From contig DASPNR010000021.1 in NCBI GenBank assembly GCA_035626395.1, positions 1-60,064 of the forward strand: DNA of 60,064 nt, written 5' to 3'. The DNA is from Candidatus Limnocylindrales bacterium (lineage in GTDB: Bacteria; Desulfobacterota; Binatia; UBA1149; CAITLU01). The position numbers and the translations under genes are program-made. Shown in pieces: positions 18,740 through 27,917 of the stretch; position 1 is the first letter of the stretch, and the number at the start of each line of letters is the position of its first letter. The notes beneath the pieces were generated by a model that ran no database searches, was not told the DNA's origin, and saw only the letters and a list, made by a program, of their open reading frames with translations.

Positions 18740-20626
18740 ATGAACACCGCACGCCGCGCTGCCATTGCGGGGCTGGCCTTCGGAGCCGCCGCCACCATCG
18801 TCGATCTCGGCATCGGCACCTACAACTTTCTGCAGGTCGGTCTGCCGTCGTTCCCCTTCACGATGGCGCTGGCGGTGACGCTCGAGGTCTCGCTCGGCGT
18901 CGCCCTCGGTCTCCTGGCGACGCCCGTGCTGGCGCTGACTGGCCGTCCGTTCCTGCATCTTCTCGCCGTCACTGCCGGATGGCTGATCGTTGCATGGTGG
19001 GCCGCCGTCGACCGCGCCATCATTCCGATGTGGGCCACGCCCGCCGTCGCCGCGCTGCTGCTGGTGCTGCTCTCACGTCTGCTGACGCGCCGCGCGCCTC
19101 GACTGCCGGCCGCGATTGCCGCAGCTCTTCTGATCACGCTCGTGGCCGGTCCGCCGATCTACCAGAGCTTCACCGACCAGAAGCACACGAGCAGCGGCCC
19201 TCCGCCACAGGGCGGCGGCAAGGCTCAAGTCCCTGATGCGCCCGACATCGTCGTGATCGTCATGGACACGGTGCGCGCGGCGAGCATGTCCGCGTACGGC
19301 TACGACAAGCCCACCACGCCCACCTTCGACGAGCTGGCCAAGGACGGCGCGCTCTTTCTGGATGCGACCTCGCCGTCGACCTGGTCGCTGCCCTCGCATG
19401 CCTCGCTGTTCACCGGTGTGTATCCCTCCGTGCACGGCGCCGATTCCGATCATCGCTACCTCGACGACACCTACCCGACGCTGGCGCAGATCCTGGCCGA
19501 TATCGGCTACGACACGCTCGCCTTCACGGCCAACCCTTGGATCAGCGATCACCTGGGGCTGACGCGCGGCTTTGCCTGGTCGGACGAATCATGGCGGCGC
19601 GCTTCCAGCGGCCGCGCGTTCTTCTTCATCTTCCGCCTGCTCGACCGCCTCGGCTTCGGCGCCGACGACAAAGGCGGGGCGCTGGTCGCTTCCAATTTCG
19701 AGCAGTGGTCGGCGGCGCGTCCGCGCGATGCGGCGCCCGCTTTCGTCTTCCTGAATTTCCTGGAGGCGCACTTCCCGCATCACCAGCTTCCAAAGGAGTT
19801 CCTGAGCCGCTTCACCCAGCGCTCCAGCGCCGAGCTGCACGAGCACAGCACTGCGTTGTTCGCCACGCAGTTCGGCGCGCCGCTGCCGCCCGCGCAGGTC
19901 GCGGCGACCATCGAGCCGGCGCGGGAGATGTACGACGCCGGCGTGTTGTACACCGATCATCTGCTCTCACGTGTGGTCGAGGCGATCCGCAAGCGCGGGA
20001 TGCTCGACTCCACGCTTCTGGTCGTTCTGTCCGACCATGGCGAGCTGCTCGGCGAGCACGGCGAATTCGGCCACGGCCTGACGCTCTATGAGCCCGGCAT
20101 CCGCGTGCCGCTGCTGCTTCGCTATCCGCGCAAGATCCAGGGCGCGCGCGTGGAGTTGCCCGTATCGACCGCCGGCGTGCACGCCACGGTGCTCGACGTC
20201 GTCGGCATTCCGCCGCGCTCCAAGCTGAGCGTGGGCTCGCTGCTGCCGGCAGTCGAAGGGCGCGTGGCAGGAACACCGGTGATCTGCGAGCGCGCGGCAA
20301 TGCCCGACGGCGGCGGAGGCAGAACCGATCCGCTGGCGCAGGGCGATGCGAGGATGCGCGTCTACCGCGCCGGCACGCACAAGCTCGTTCAGACCTCGAG
20401 CGGCCACGCCGCCGTCTTCGATCTTTCGAGCGACCCGGGAGAGCAGCGGGATCTCGCGTCCAGCCAGCCAAACAAGGTCACGGAGATGACGGCCGAACTG
20501 GATACCTGGCGAGCGGCGCTCGGCATCCCCGCGCTCGATGCAGCAGGGCATGCAGGCAAGCCGGTGCCGCAGGACCTGGATCCGGCAGCGAAGGAGCGGC
20601 TGCGTGCGCTGGGTTATGTGGAGTGA
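18740..20626 (+). CDS. Membrane-bound sulfatase-fold hydrolase or transferase
   Basis: 628 residues from the ATG at 18740. Five hydrophobic segments occupy residues 1-140, followed by a sulfatase domain. VVIVMDTVRAASMSAYGY supplies the first metal Asp (about 175) and LVVLSDHGELLGEHGEFGHG the DHG metal site (about 431). Where true sulfatases have C/S-x-P-x-R, this protein has WSLPSH near 215. Formylglycine formation is therefore doubtful, and a phosphatase or phosphotransferase role is as likely. The C-terminal LRALGYVE is common in this bacterial subgroup. Confidence 0.85.
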   Translation: MNTARRAAIAGLAFGAAATIVDLGIGTYNFLQVGLPSFPFTMALAVTLEVSLGVALGLLATPVLALTGRPFLHLLAVTAGWLIVAWWAAVDRAIIPMWATPAVAALLLVLLSRLLTRRAPRLPAAIAAALLITLVAGPPIYQSFTDQKHTSSGPPPQGGGKAQVPDAPDIVVIVMDTVRAASMSAYGYDKPTTPTFDELAKDGALFLDATSPSTWSLPSHASLFTGVYPSVHGADSDHRYLDDTYPTLAQILADIGYDTLAFTANPWISDHLGLTRGFAWSDESWRRASSGRAFFFIFRLLDRLGFGADDKGGALVASNFEQWSAARPRDAAPAFVFLNFLEAHFPHHQLPKEFLSRFTQRSSAELHEHSTALFATQFGAPLPPAQVAATIEPAREMYDAGVLYTDHLLSRVVEAIRKRGMLDSTLLVVLSDHGELLGEHGEFGHGLTLYEPGIRVPLLLRYPRKIQGARVELPVSTAGVHATVLDVVGIPPRSKLSVGSLLPAVEGRVAGTPVICERAAMPDGGGGRTDPLAQGDARMRVYRAGTHKLVQTSSGHAAVFDLSSDPGEQRDLASSQPNKVTEMTAELDTWRAALGIPALDAAGHAGKPVPQDLDPAAKERLRALGYVE

Positions 20627-20758
20627 GGAGAAGGATGGTGGTGAAGGGAGTCGGTCGAACAGGTCGCGCAAATCATTAGCGAATAAACGCTCTCGGTTGC
20701 GTGGCCAGCTCAGACGCCCCCAGCCTTCACGTGCTGTCGTCCTTCTAGCCTGTGGTGG

Positions 20759-21140
20759 TCAATCATGGAGCAGGATTCTCGTCGGTAGGCCCCACCGTTC
20801 CAGCTCCTCCACGATCAATGCGTGCCGTTCCTTCGGGGGAAGGCGTTCGAGAGGAGCTCGGTCCGCGGCTGTCTTCTTGGCCTGAACTAGTAGCCTCATG
20901 TCCGCGTCGAAGTCCGCGCGTCTGGATCGCCTCGTAGTTGTCGCCGATCGTCGCCCATTGGTCGTCTGGGAAGCGCTCCAAGGTGCGGACGACCTGCTTG
21001 AGGTCGCCGTACTCCGCGGGCAGGCGCTTGGACAGCAGCCAGGCAGCGGCTCGCCAGTCGGTGAGGGGCTGCTCGACGCCGTGCAGGTAGACGGTCTCGG
21101 CGATCTCGGACGCCTGGAAGCGTAAGCGCGTAGGGTTTCA
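20759..21140 (-). pseudogene. Frameshifted remnant of a small helix-turn-helix type protein
   Basis: Reading leftward, one frame gives SEIAETVYLHGVEQPLTDWR, then AAAWLLSKRLPAEYGD and ERFPDDQWATIGDNYEA, and then loses sense near 20940. A neighbouring frame continues with DADMRLLVQAKKTA and PPKERHALIVEELERWG to a stop at 20759. The two pieces read as one protein broken by a frameshift, and no start lies upstream because the first frame opens right after a TGA. The WRAAAWLLSKR..P.EYGD segment resembles phage-type small DNA-binding proteins; this is tentative. Confidence 0.5.
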
Positions 21141-21216
21141 CGGCGCAGTGCCGCTGCCTCCCATCGTCTACCCATGGCCCATGCAACCGCGGACATGCGG
21201 ACGAACCGTGTACAGA

Positions 21217-21951
21217 CTATTTTTCGTCGTGGCGCTCAAGCAGCCGGCGAAGCTCTCGTAGTTCCGCGTGGACTGCTTCGATCTTTTTCTCTTCCTCGGC
21301 GACGTCCGGAGCGAGAAACCACGCCGCCAAAAAAGCCGAAAATGAGCCGAATAGTCCGACACCAGCTAGCATGAGCGTCGCGGCAACGAGTCGGCCTTCC
21401 GTCGTGACGGGGTAGCTCTCCCCGTACCCGACGGTAGTGATAGTCCCGAATGCCCACCACAAGGCATCTTCGGCGGACTGGATGTTGCCAGCGGCTGGTA
21501 CTTCGAACTGCAGGATTGCGATACTGGAAGCTACGATCAGCAGAGATGCGATGAGACTCGCGGCGAGGAGTACGCTCTCCGCGCGCCGTTCAAGTATCAT
21601 CGTAGCAACAACCTTAGTGGAACGGAGACCCCGAAGAACCCTGAGAATTCGCACAGCCCGCGCAACGCGTCCCCAACGGGCGATGTCAACGGTCGGAATG
21701 CTCGACAGCAGGTCGATCCAACCCCATGTGTACATGTATTGGACACGGTTCTCGGCGCGTTTGAAACTGGCAAGAAAGTCCAAGAGGAAGATGGCGCACA
21801 CCGCATTGTCAGCATGGTCAAGCACGACGCGTGTCGTAGAATCCAGGTGAAACACAGTCTGCGCTGTCAGTGTCGCGAGCGCATACAGGCAGAGCAAAAG
21901 CATAAAGATCTGCCGGTTTGCAGATCGTGTCTGCGCGTCGTTCGCGCCCAT
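21217..21951 (-). CDS. Voltage-gated-type potassium channel
   Basis: 244 residues from the ATG at 21951; an alternative start at 22023 adds 24 residues and has no better ribosome site. Six hydrophobic segments: the fourth carries regularly spaced arginines (VARAVRILRVLRGLRSTK), a voltage-sensor pattern. The pore loop TITTVGYGESYP is the K+ selectivity filter. A short coiled coil (EEEKKIEAVHAELRELRRLL) ends the protein. It lies in the lower-GC patch beside two broken genes, so it may have arrived by transfer. Confidence 0.9.
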   Translation of the reverse strand: MGANDAQTRSANRQIFMLLLCLYALATLTAQTVFHLDSTTRVVLDHADNAVCAIFLLDFLASFKRAENRVQYMYTWGWIDLLSSIPTVDIARWGRVARAVRILRVLRGLRSTKVVATMILERRAESVLLAASLIASLLIVASSIAILQFEVPAAGNIQSAEDALWWAFGTITTVGYGESYPVTTEGRLVAATLMLAGVGLFGSFSAFLAAWFLAPDVAEEEKKIEAVHAELRELRRLLERHDEK

Positions 21952-22167
21952 ACGACTTGCGGTTCGTCTGATCACGTAGCTAGGGCAGCGTCGGGATGGC
22001 GCGCTAGGTTGATTGCCACGCATCCGCTGCTTGCAGGCGAGTTTTACCGCGCCGGCCCAACCTAGAGCAACCGCACCTCGGATCGATTGCGTGCCAACGA
22101 TCCCGCCTAAAGAACCGAAGCGCCGTCATTGCGTAGCGTGCGCATTGGGCATAAGCGATGACGCGGG

Positions 22168-23877
22168 ATGGGATTTCGTTTTCAACGTCGCATCAAGCTT
22201 TTTCCTGGTGTCCGGCTGAACTTCAGCGCAGGCGGAATCAGTACAACTGTTGGCATTCGCGGTGCCGGCGTCACCTTCGGCAAACGTGGCGTTCATATGA
22301 ACGTTGGTATCCCGGGCACGGGACTCTCTTACCGGACGCAGATCGGGACACCGCCGGCTCGCCGCACCTCGCCAACGAGGCCTTATGAGCCAAGCGGATC
22401 CGCGCGGAGCGTCGAGCCGCCTACCGGTGGCGAAATTCGAAGCGCAGAAGTCAGTGCTTTGACGACCCGCGGACTTGGTGAACTTAAAAGTCTGGTGAAT
22501 GAAGCCGCAATCCGTCGCGCTGAGTTGACGCGAGAAGCGGCCCAAAGGAACTACGACGTCAAGGTCGCGCGGCGACGCTTACGATGTGCACGCTGGTTCA
22601 TCGTGCGTATCTTCACCCAGAGTTCAATTCCACGACATATAGAGACGTTAGAGATTTCTGAAGCTTTGCTAGAAGAAGTGGAGGGTCAACTTGAAGGATG
22701 TTCGGTAGAGATTGACTTCGCGTTTGACGAACCGACGCTGGCCGCCTACCGAACTCTCATTCATGCATTTGACGCGTTGGCTTCGTGTCAGCGCATTTGG
22801 GACATCACAGCGTCGGTGGGGACTGACCGTGTCGCCGACCGCACCATTGCTTCGCACAGTCTTGCGCGGATTCTCGTATCGTTGCGGAAGGCGCGATCGG
22901 AGATTCTTGATACGCAGTACGACGCACTCGTGTTCGCAAATTCGAATGGCAGCGACATCTACATTTACCCGGGCTTTGTCCTGATTCCGGGCACGAACGG
23001 TGATTTCGCACTGATCGAACTTAGCGAATTCACGGCCGAGTCTCGAACGTCACGCTTCATCGAGGAAGAGCAGGTACCAAGAGACACTGAAGTCGTTGGC
23101 TACACGTGGAAGAAAGCGAACAAAGACGGATCTCGAGACAAACGCTTTGCAGGCAACTACCAAATCCCAATCGCTAGATACGGCGAGATCCACTTGACTA
23201 CCTCCACCGGCCTTCACGAGGTTTTCCAGTTTAGCAATCATGCCGTCGCGGCGGCCTTCCATGAGCAACTCAACACGTACAAGCAAGCGCTCGCGAAACT
23301 GGCCGAGCGAAGCAATGATCGTTCTGGGGTTCCGCTGCTATCGGTTGACGATAACCTAACAGGTGCGCCCGAGCCGCCCGTTGCAGAGCCAACAACATCG
23401 ACGGTGGAGGGGCGGGACGTCCACCCGCCGCGGCTTATCCTTGACTGGATCGCGCTCGCGCTTGGCATCGCGGCGATAGTCTTTGCGGGTACGCGTGCCC
23501 GACACTGGAATGCGCCTTCGAGCGTAGCTAAGACAGTCCCGGCTCTGGCCTCGTTCGCCAAAACTAGTGCAACAACTTCTGACCTGCCGCGGTCTCCAGA
23601 TCCAGCAGCAGCGGACAAAGCTGCATCACCGCCTAAAGCTCTTCCTCCTTTGCCTTCTTCATCCAGCGCGGAGTCGAAACTAGAGAAGGTCTACGTCCAG
23701 CGTCCTGTCGTGAATATACGCACTGAACCTACGACCGAGTCGCGGATTGTCGGGACGCTGAAACAGGGTCGCAAGGTGACGGTCTTTGAGCGTCGCGGGA
23801 CATGGGCGAAAATTGGTGATTCCAGCCCGCTGGGCTGGGTCCATCGAAGCCTGGTGGGCGCTTCGGCGCCAAAGTAA
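22168..23877 (+). CDS. DUF4236 domain protein with membrane segment and C-terminal SH3 domain
   Basis: 569 residues. Residues 1-60 (MGFRFQRRIKLFPGVRLNFS, then VGIRGAGVTFGKRG) are a clear DUF4236 domain. A helical region (about 100-200) and a beta-rich central region follow. A transmembrane helix (LDWIALALGIAAIVFAG, about 425-442) precedes a Pro/Ser-rich stretch. The end (about 505-569, VVNIRTEPTTESRIVGTL to GWVHRSLVG) is a bacterial SH3 domain that often binds peptidoglycan. The likely layout is cytoplasmic N-terminus and SH3 outside. GC content is lower than the flanks. Function unknown. Confidence 0.85.
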   Translation: MGFRFQRRIKLFPGVRLNFSAGGISTTVGIRGAGVTFGKRGVHMNVGIPGTGLSYRTQIGTPPARRTSPTRPYEPSGSARSVEPPTGGEIRSAEVSALTTRGLGELKSLVNEAAIRRAELTREAAQRNYDVKVARRRLRCARWFIVRIFTQSSIPRHIETLEISEALLEEVEGQLEGCSVEIDFAFDEPTLAAYRTLIHAFDALASCQRIWDITASVGTDRVADRTIASHSLARILVSLRKARSEILDTQYDALVFANSNGSDIYIYPGFVLIPGTNGDFALIELSEFTAESRTSRFIEEEQVPRDTEVVGYTWKKANKDGSRDKRFAGNYQIPIARYGEIHLTTSTGLHEVFQFSNHAVAAAFHEQLNTYKQALAKLAERSNDRSGVPLLSVDDNLTGAPEPPVAEPTTSTVEGRDVHPPRLILDWIALALGIAAIVFAGTRARHWNAPSSVAKTVPALASFAKTSATTSDLPRSPDPAAADKAASPPKALPPLPSSSSAESKLEKVYVQRPVVNIRTEPTTESRIVGTLKQGRKVTVFERRGTWAKIGDSSPLGWVHRSLVGASAPK

Positions 23878-24416
23878 GCGCATTGTCGCAGATTTCGAGC
23901 GCGTCGCTGTGAAGACGCCCACCCGCACGTTGGCGGTGCCCCGTGCTCCACGCGAGGATTGATCCTCGCAGGTGGTGTGTCTCGTCGAGGCGGGTAACTA
24001 CCGCGACGCGGAGTTGATCGCACGCGCCGAGTTCGGAATGAGCGCGCGATGTGCAGGCGTTCCTTCTCACGGTGCATACGTCGTTTCGCGAAGGGCGCTA
24101 CTTTTACTGCATCAGCGATCCGAAAGGCCGGCCGGATGTCGTCGACGCACCGACGCCCACTGGCGCCGAGCTTCGGCGCGTCGCGCTCTTGGCTTACCTA
24201 AACGTACGCCAAGTGGATCGGGCCGCGCACTCGTCGCGCAGTGCTTGACAGCAAACGAAGGTGGCGCGCCAGGCCGGCCGCGTTCACACGAGGCCACGTG
24301 TACCTCAATTTCGCAGGAGCGATCGCCCGATCTGGACCCGGGTGCAGAGGAGTTTTTGATCCTGAACGTCCCCACGCAGCTCCCGGCGCGTCAGCACGGG
24401 CGCAGCACTGCGGTTT
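23878..24416 (+). other. Stretch without a convincing gene, probably decayed DNA
   Basis: No frame holds a family I recognise. The best fragment is at 24051-24248 (65 codons, with FREGRYFYCISDPKGRPDVV), which looks protein-like but has no clear ribosome site and ends abruptly. It may be part of the same decayed element as the recombinase tail that follows. Confidence 0.4.
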
Positions 24417-24735
24417 TTTCTGGCGTCCGCCCTCGACCCCGCTTCGATCCCAAGCTGATCCGGGCGGTCGCCGAGGGAAAGGCCTGGTACGAGCGGATCG
24501 GTGAGTTCCCGACGCTGCGTGCACTGGCCAAGGCGTCGGACGCGACCGCCCGGACGTCGGTCGCAGGATCCCGCTCGCCTTCCTGGCGCCGGACATCGTC
24601 GCTGCGATCGTAGCGGGCGAGCAACCGAACACCCTGACGATCGGCGCGTTACTCCGTGACCGGGACATCCCGCTGTCATGGTCGGAGCAGCGCCGTCTCT
24701 TCGGCTTCCGCGACCCCGCCGACGCGAGCCGCTAG
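24417..24735 (+). pseudogene. C-terminal remnant of a serine recombinase, frameshifted
   Basis: One frame gives DPKLIRAVAEGKAWYERIGE and LRALAKASDATA. After a frameshift near 24550 the next frame gives RIPLAFLAPDIVAAIVAGEQ, then IPLSWSEQRRLFGF, to TAG at 24733. This is the characteristic tail of large serine recombinases of the form LIRAIARAHRWFE ... LAFLAPDIVEAI ... LPLDWAEQRRLLGF. No catalytic N-terminal domain is found upstream. It sits about 180 bp from tRNA-Ala. Confidence 0.7.
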
Positions 24736-24916
24736 CATCACGAACCTGAAAGTGTGGGTTCTCTACGTCCCGTAGAGACGTTTGGCCGAAGCCGCGACCT
24801 TGACGGGAATATCGCCGCGAAGCGCGTCTCTGTTCGCGACAGGCACCGGGCAACCCCGCGTACATGCGCCTCTTTGCAGAGACGCCGCCGGGGACCCGGT
24901 TCGAACTTGGAAAGGA

Positions 24917-24992
24917 TGGTGGAGCAGAAGGGATTTGAACCCTCGACCCCCACGTTGCGAACGTGGTGCTCTCCCAGCTGAGCTACTGCCCC
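24917..24992 (-). tRNA. tRNA-Ala (anticodon CGC)
   Basis: 76 nt including an encoded CCA. Acceptor GGGGCAG pairs with CTGCTCC and contains the G3-U70 wobble that defines alanine identity. Anticodon stem CCACG/CGTGG with loop TTCGCAA gives CGC, and the T-arm GAGGGTTCAAATCCCTT is regular. Its 3' end faces the decayed element at 20.6-24.7 kb. Confidence 0.97.
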
Positions 24993-25100
24993 ATCCTATC
25001 GTTGCAGCCGCTGCGATTGCCGGCCGCTGAAGATGCGCTCGGAAGCCAGGCTTCCGACCGCCGTCGCACGGGAAATGTCGCCGCGCGCCCGACGCGCCGT

Positions 25101-25481
25101 CTAGAGCCGGTTGGCCCGCAACTCGTCGGCCTCCTGTTTTGCCTTACACTCGATGCAAAGGGTAGTCACCGGGCGGGCCTTGAGGCGGCCGACGGTGATC
25201 ATCTCGCCGCACTCGTCGCACTCGCCGAAGGTGCCGTCCTGAAGCCGTGCCAGCGCTTCGTCGATCTTGTCCATCAGCTTGCGCTTGCGGTCGCCGATGC
25301 GCAGGTCGCGCGTGGAGTCGCTTTCCCAGGCGGCACGATCGGCGGGGTCGGCGAAAGTCTCGCTGGTATCTCCCATGCGAGTGACGGCCTTGCCGGCCTC
25401 TTCCAGGAGCTGAGTTCTCTGTGCCAGCAGGATGCGCCGGAACGCTTCCAGTTGCTCTTCGGTGTATTGAAACCGGCCCAT
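25101..25481 (-). CDS. dksA: DksA/TraR family zinc-finger transcription factor
   Basis: 126 residues from the ATG at 25481 (ggtgag upstream); a longer frame to 25568 lacks homology at its start. A long coiled coil has the tip motif DPADRA (D45, D48, A50), matching DxxDxA of DksA. The zinc finger follows with C88, C91, C109 and C112 (CDEC ... CIEC). DksA proteins enter the secondary channel of RNA polymerase and act with ppGpp. It is shorter than the E. coli protein but has the same functional elements. Confidence 0.88.
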   Translation of the reverse strand: MGRFQYTEEQLEAFRRILLAQRTQLLEEAGKAVTRMGDTSETFADPADRAAWESDSTRDLRIGDRKRKLMDKIDEALARLQDGTFGECDECGEMITVGRLKARPVTTLCIECKAKQEADELRANRL

Positions 25482-25606
25482 GCTCACCAATGACCCCGGT
25501 TGGGCTTTACGAAACGCGGAATGGTAGCATCGCCTAATAGGGGAGTAAAGAAAGCTTTCTGTCCGCAAGCTCCTGAGACCTGGCCTCTGCGCTCTGCGAG
25601 GACGAC

Positions 25607-26785
25607 ATGAAAACAGCCTATTTCGAGGCCAGTTCGGGCATCGCCGGCGACATGACGGTGGCCGCTCTCCTGGATGCCGGCGGTCTTGACGTGTCCGACC
25701 TGCGCCACGCTCTGGCCGCCCTTCCGGTGGACGGCTACTCCGTCGACGCGAGCAGAGTCGGGGTCGCCGGCGTGCCCGCGCTGCACTTCCATGTCGCGCT
25801 CGAGCACGCCCGTCAGCCGCACCGCCACTGGTCCGACATCAGCCGCATGCTGGATGACGCGCGTGGCGCCGGCATCTCGGCCGGCACGCACGAGCGCGCC
25901 ATGGCGATCTTTGAACGCCTCGCCCGCGCCGAGGCGGAAGTTCATCGGGTCGACATCGACCACGTCCACTTTCACGAGGTCGGCGCCGTCGACTCCATCG
26001 TCGACATCGTCGGTGCGGCCTGGTGTCTGGATGCGCTGGCCGTCGAGGCATGCTTCGTCGGCAGCATCGCCGCGGGCTCCGGATACGTCGACACCGAGCA
26101 CGGCCGCCTGCCAGTGCCGGCTCCGGCCACTGCCGTGCTGCTGCGCGGCTTCGACGTGATCCTCGGCGACGGCAGAGGCGAGCTCGTCACGCCCACGGGC
26201 GCGGCGATCCTTGCGGCAATGGCAAGGCCCTTCCGTCCGATCTTCCAGCTGCGCGCCAGCGGCGCCGGCGCCGGCACCAGGCGGCTCGAGGACAGGCCCA
26301 ACGTGCTGCGCGTCTTCCTCGGCGAAGCCGACGAGCGCAGCGAAGAGTCGCTGGTGATGCTCGAGGCCGAGATCGACGACATGACGCCCGCGGCGCTGGC
26401 CCACGCCTGCGAGGCGCTGCGAGCGCAGGGCGCCCGCGACGTGACGCTGCTTCCGGTGCAGATGAAGAAGGGCCGCCTGGGCATGCGTCTGGCCGTGTTG
26501 TGCGACCTCGCGCTCATGGACGCGCTCGCGCGCCAGATCCTGACCGCGACGAGCACGCTCGGCATTCGCTACCGCGCGGTGCCTCGGCAGATCGTGCCGC
26601 GGCGGATCGACATCGTCGAAACCGAGTACGGGCCGATTGCGGTCAAGATCGCAGTGCGTCCCGATGGGAGCGAGACGGCCGAGCCCGAATTCGAGGACGT
26701 GGCACGAGCGTCGCTGCACATGCGCGCGACATTCGCCGACGTGCGAGCGGCCGCGCTGGCCGCGGCGAGACGAGGGCGCGGGTAG
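25607..26785 (+). CDS. larC: LarC, nickel-pincer nucleotide cofactor nickel insertase
   Basis: 392 residues, full length for LarC (DUF111). The N-terminus MKTAYFEASSGIAGDMTVAA, the central VHFHEVGAVDSIVDIVGAA and the C-terminal VEAEIDDMTPAALAHACEAL-type region are diagnostic. LarC inserts nickel into the pincer cofactor of lactate racemase-type enzymes. In some lactobacilli larC is split by a frameshift; here it is one unbroken frame. LarA, LarB and LarE are not in the window. Divergent from dksA. Confidence 0.92.
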   Translation: MKTAYFEASSGIAGDMTVAALLDAGGLDVSDLRHALAALPVDGYSVDASRVGVAGVPALHFHVALEHARQPHRHWSDISRMLDDARGAGISAGTHERAMAIFERLARAEAEVHRVDIDHVHFHEVGAVDSIVDIVGAAWCLDALAVEACFVGSIAAGSGYVDTEHGRLPVPAPATAVLLRGFDVILGDGRGELVTPTGAAILAAMARPFRPIFQLRASGAGAGTRRLEDRPNVLRVFLGEADERSEESLVMLEAEIDDMTPAALAHACEALRAQGARDVTLLPVQMKKGRLGMRLAVLCDLALMDALARQILTATSTLGIRYRAVPRQIVPRRIDIVETEYGPIAVKIAVRPDGSETAEPEFEDVARASLHMRATFADVRAAALAAARRGRG

Positions 26786-26830
26786 CAGACTCGGCGCGGG
26801 CCGAGGCAAGTGCCGGCGTGAAGGCGCCGC

Positions 26831-27217
26831 CTAGCCTTGCGCCTCACGCTCGCGAAGCGCGAGCACGCCGGCCACGGCCGCGACCAGCTCCGCTGCGCCG
26901 GCACCGACGAGCGCCGGCTCCGGAACGCCATCGAGAGCGATGCTGAGGATTCGCGCCGACGCCATGCACGCAAAGACGACGGTCTGCAGGATCAGCCCCG
27001 CCCGCAGCCATTGCGGTCGGCGCAGGGACTGGACGAGCAGGATCGCGATGGCCAGCTCCGCGCCGCCGTACATCGCCCGGATGTCGTTGTACGCATTCCC
27101 ATCCAGCGGCTCCGCGTGGATGAGCTCGAGCAGCGTAGCGGGCGCGGCCAGGGAGAACAGGCCGAAAGCGCCGAAAGCCAGCGCGCCCAGCGCCACGAGG
27201 ATGCGCTGGATTCTCAT
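26831..27217 (-). CDS. DUF4345-like small membrane protein
   Basis: 128 residues from the ATG at 27217 (MRIQRILVALGALAFGAFG). Four hydrophobic segments with NDIRAMYGGAELAIAILL between the first two match the DUF4345 pattern. Function unknown. It converges on larC and diverges from the next gene. Confidence 0.7.
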   Translation of the reverse strand: MRIQRILVALGALAFGAFGLFSLAAPATLLELIHAEPLDGNAYNDIRAMYGGAELAIAILLVQSLRRPQWLRAGLILQTVVFACMASARILSIALDGVPEPALVGAGAAELVAAVAGVLALREREAQG

Positions 27218-27255
27218 GCGACCGACGGTGACCGACCCCTGCCGCATTCTCAAGC

Positions 27256-27714
27256 GTGCCATCGAGCGCCGCCGCCGCTCGAGTGCAGCGCCGGGGCGTG
27301 AAGCCGCGGTATTTCTGCTGGCGCGCCGTCCCCGGCAAACTGCGCCTCGTGCAAGGCCACGTCTGGATCGAGCCGGTCGGCGAGCTGATCATCGCCCGCA
27401 TGCGCGGCGAGCCCACCGCCGAGCTGCTGCGCCAGTGCCAGGAGCAGGTTCTTCAGCTCGTGCGCGATTCGGACATGGGCAAGGTCCTGTACGATGCGCT
27501 CGAGATGCAGGCGCCGCCGGTGGACGTCCCGTGGGTGCAGCGCGAGCTGGATGCCAATCTCGGCGACGTCAAGCTGCGGCGGGCGATCGTGGTTCCCAAC
27601 AGCAAGCTGGCCTATCTGGCGCGTCTGGCGTTCGGCGAGGGCGACTACCGCGTCTTCTACAACGACATGGTCGCGGCCGTGAAGTGGCTGACCGAGCCAG
27701 CGGCGGCCGAGTAG
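27256..27714 (+). CDS. Conserved hypothetical, possibly STAS/SpoIIAA-like
   Basis: Up to 152 residues; the GTG at 27298 is an alternative start. The region from VQGHVWIEPVGELIIARM to the end alternates strands and amphipathic helices in a STAS-like order, with a conserved-looking VPNSKLAYLARLAFGEGDYR near the C-terminus. It is cytoplasmic, with no membrane segment. The fold is a guess from pattern only. Confidence 0.6.
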   Translation: MPSSAAAARVQRRGVKPRYFCWRAVPGKLRLVQGHVWIEPVGELIIARMRGEPTAELLRQCQEQVLQLVRDSDMGKVLYDALEMQAPPVDVPWVQRELDANLGDVKLRRAIVVPNSKLAYLARLAFGEGDYRVFYNDMVAAVKWLTEPAAAE

Positions 27715-27917
27715 GGCCACAACGCCGTTGTCGTCCACCGCTGCATGAGATGCCGCGCATGACACACCCGTCCGGTCCCAGGTGCGACGGCACCGTCATG
27801 AAGCGCCGGCCGGATGACCGCTCCCGGGCGGTTTGACCACAAGTTGCCCGCCGCATAGATGCGGCGCCTGCCGCGGCGCGATTTGCGCGGCGCAACATCG
27901 CACTGGGGGAAGTTTCG

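Noticed and set aside
24760..24778. Small hairpin tctctacg/cgtagaga between the recombinase remnant and tRNA-Ala
   Set aside because: Only 8 bp with a 3-base loop and no T-tract; could be chance or the end of an element, not enough to annotate.
24917..24992. tRNA-Ala as the attachment site of the island
   Set aside because: No direct repeat of the tRNA 3' end is seen at the far side, and the remnant is a serine, not a tyrosine, recombinase.
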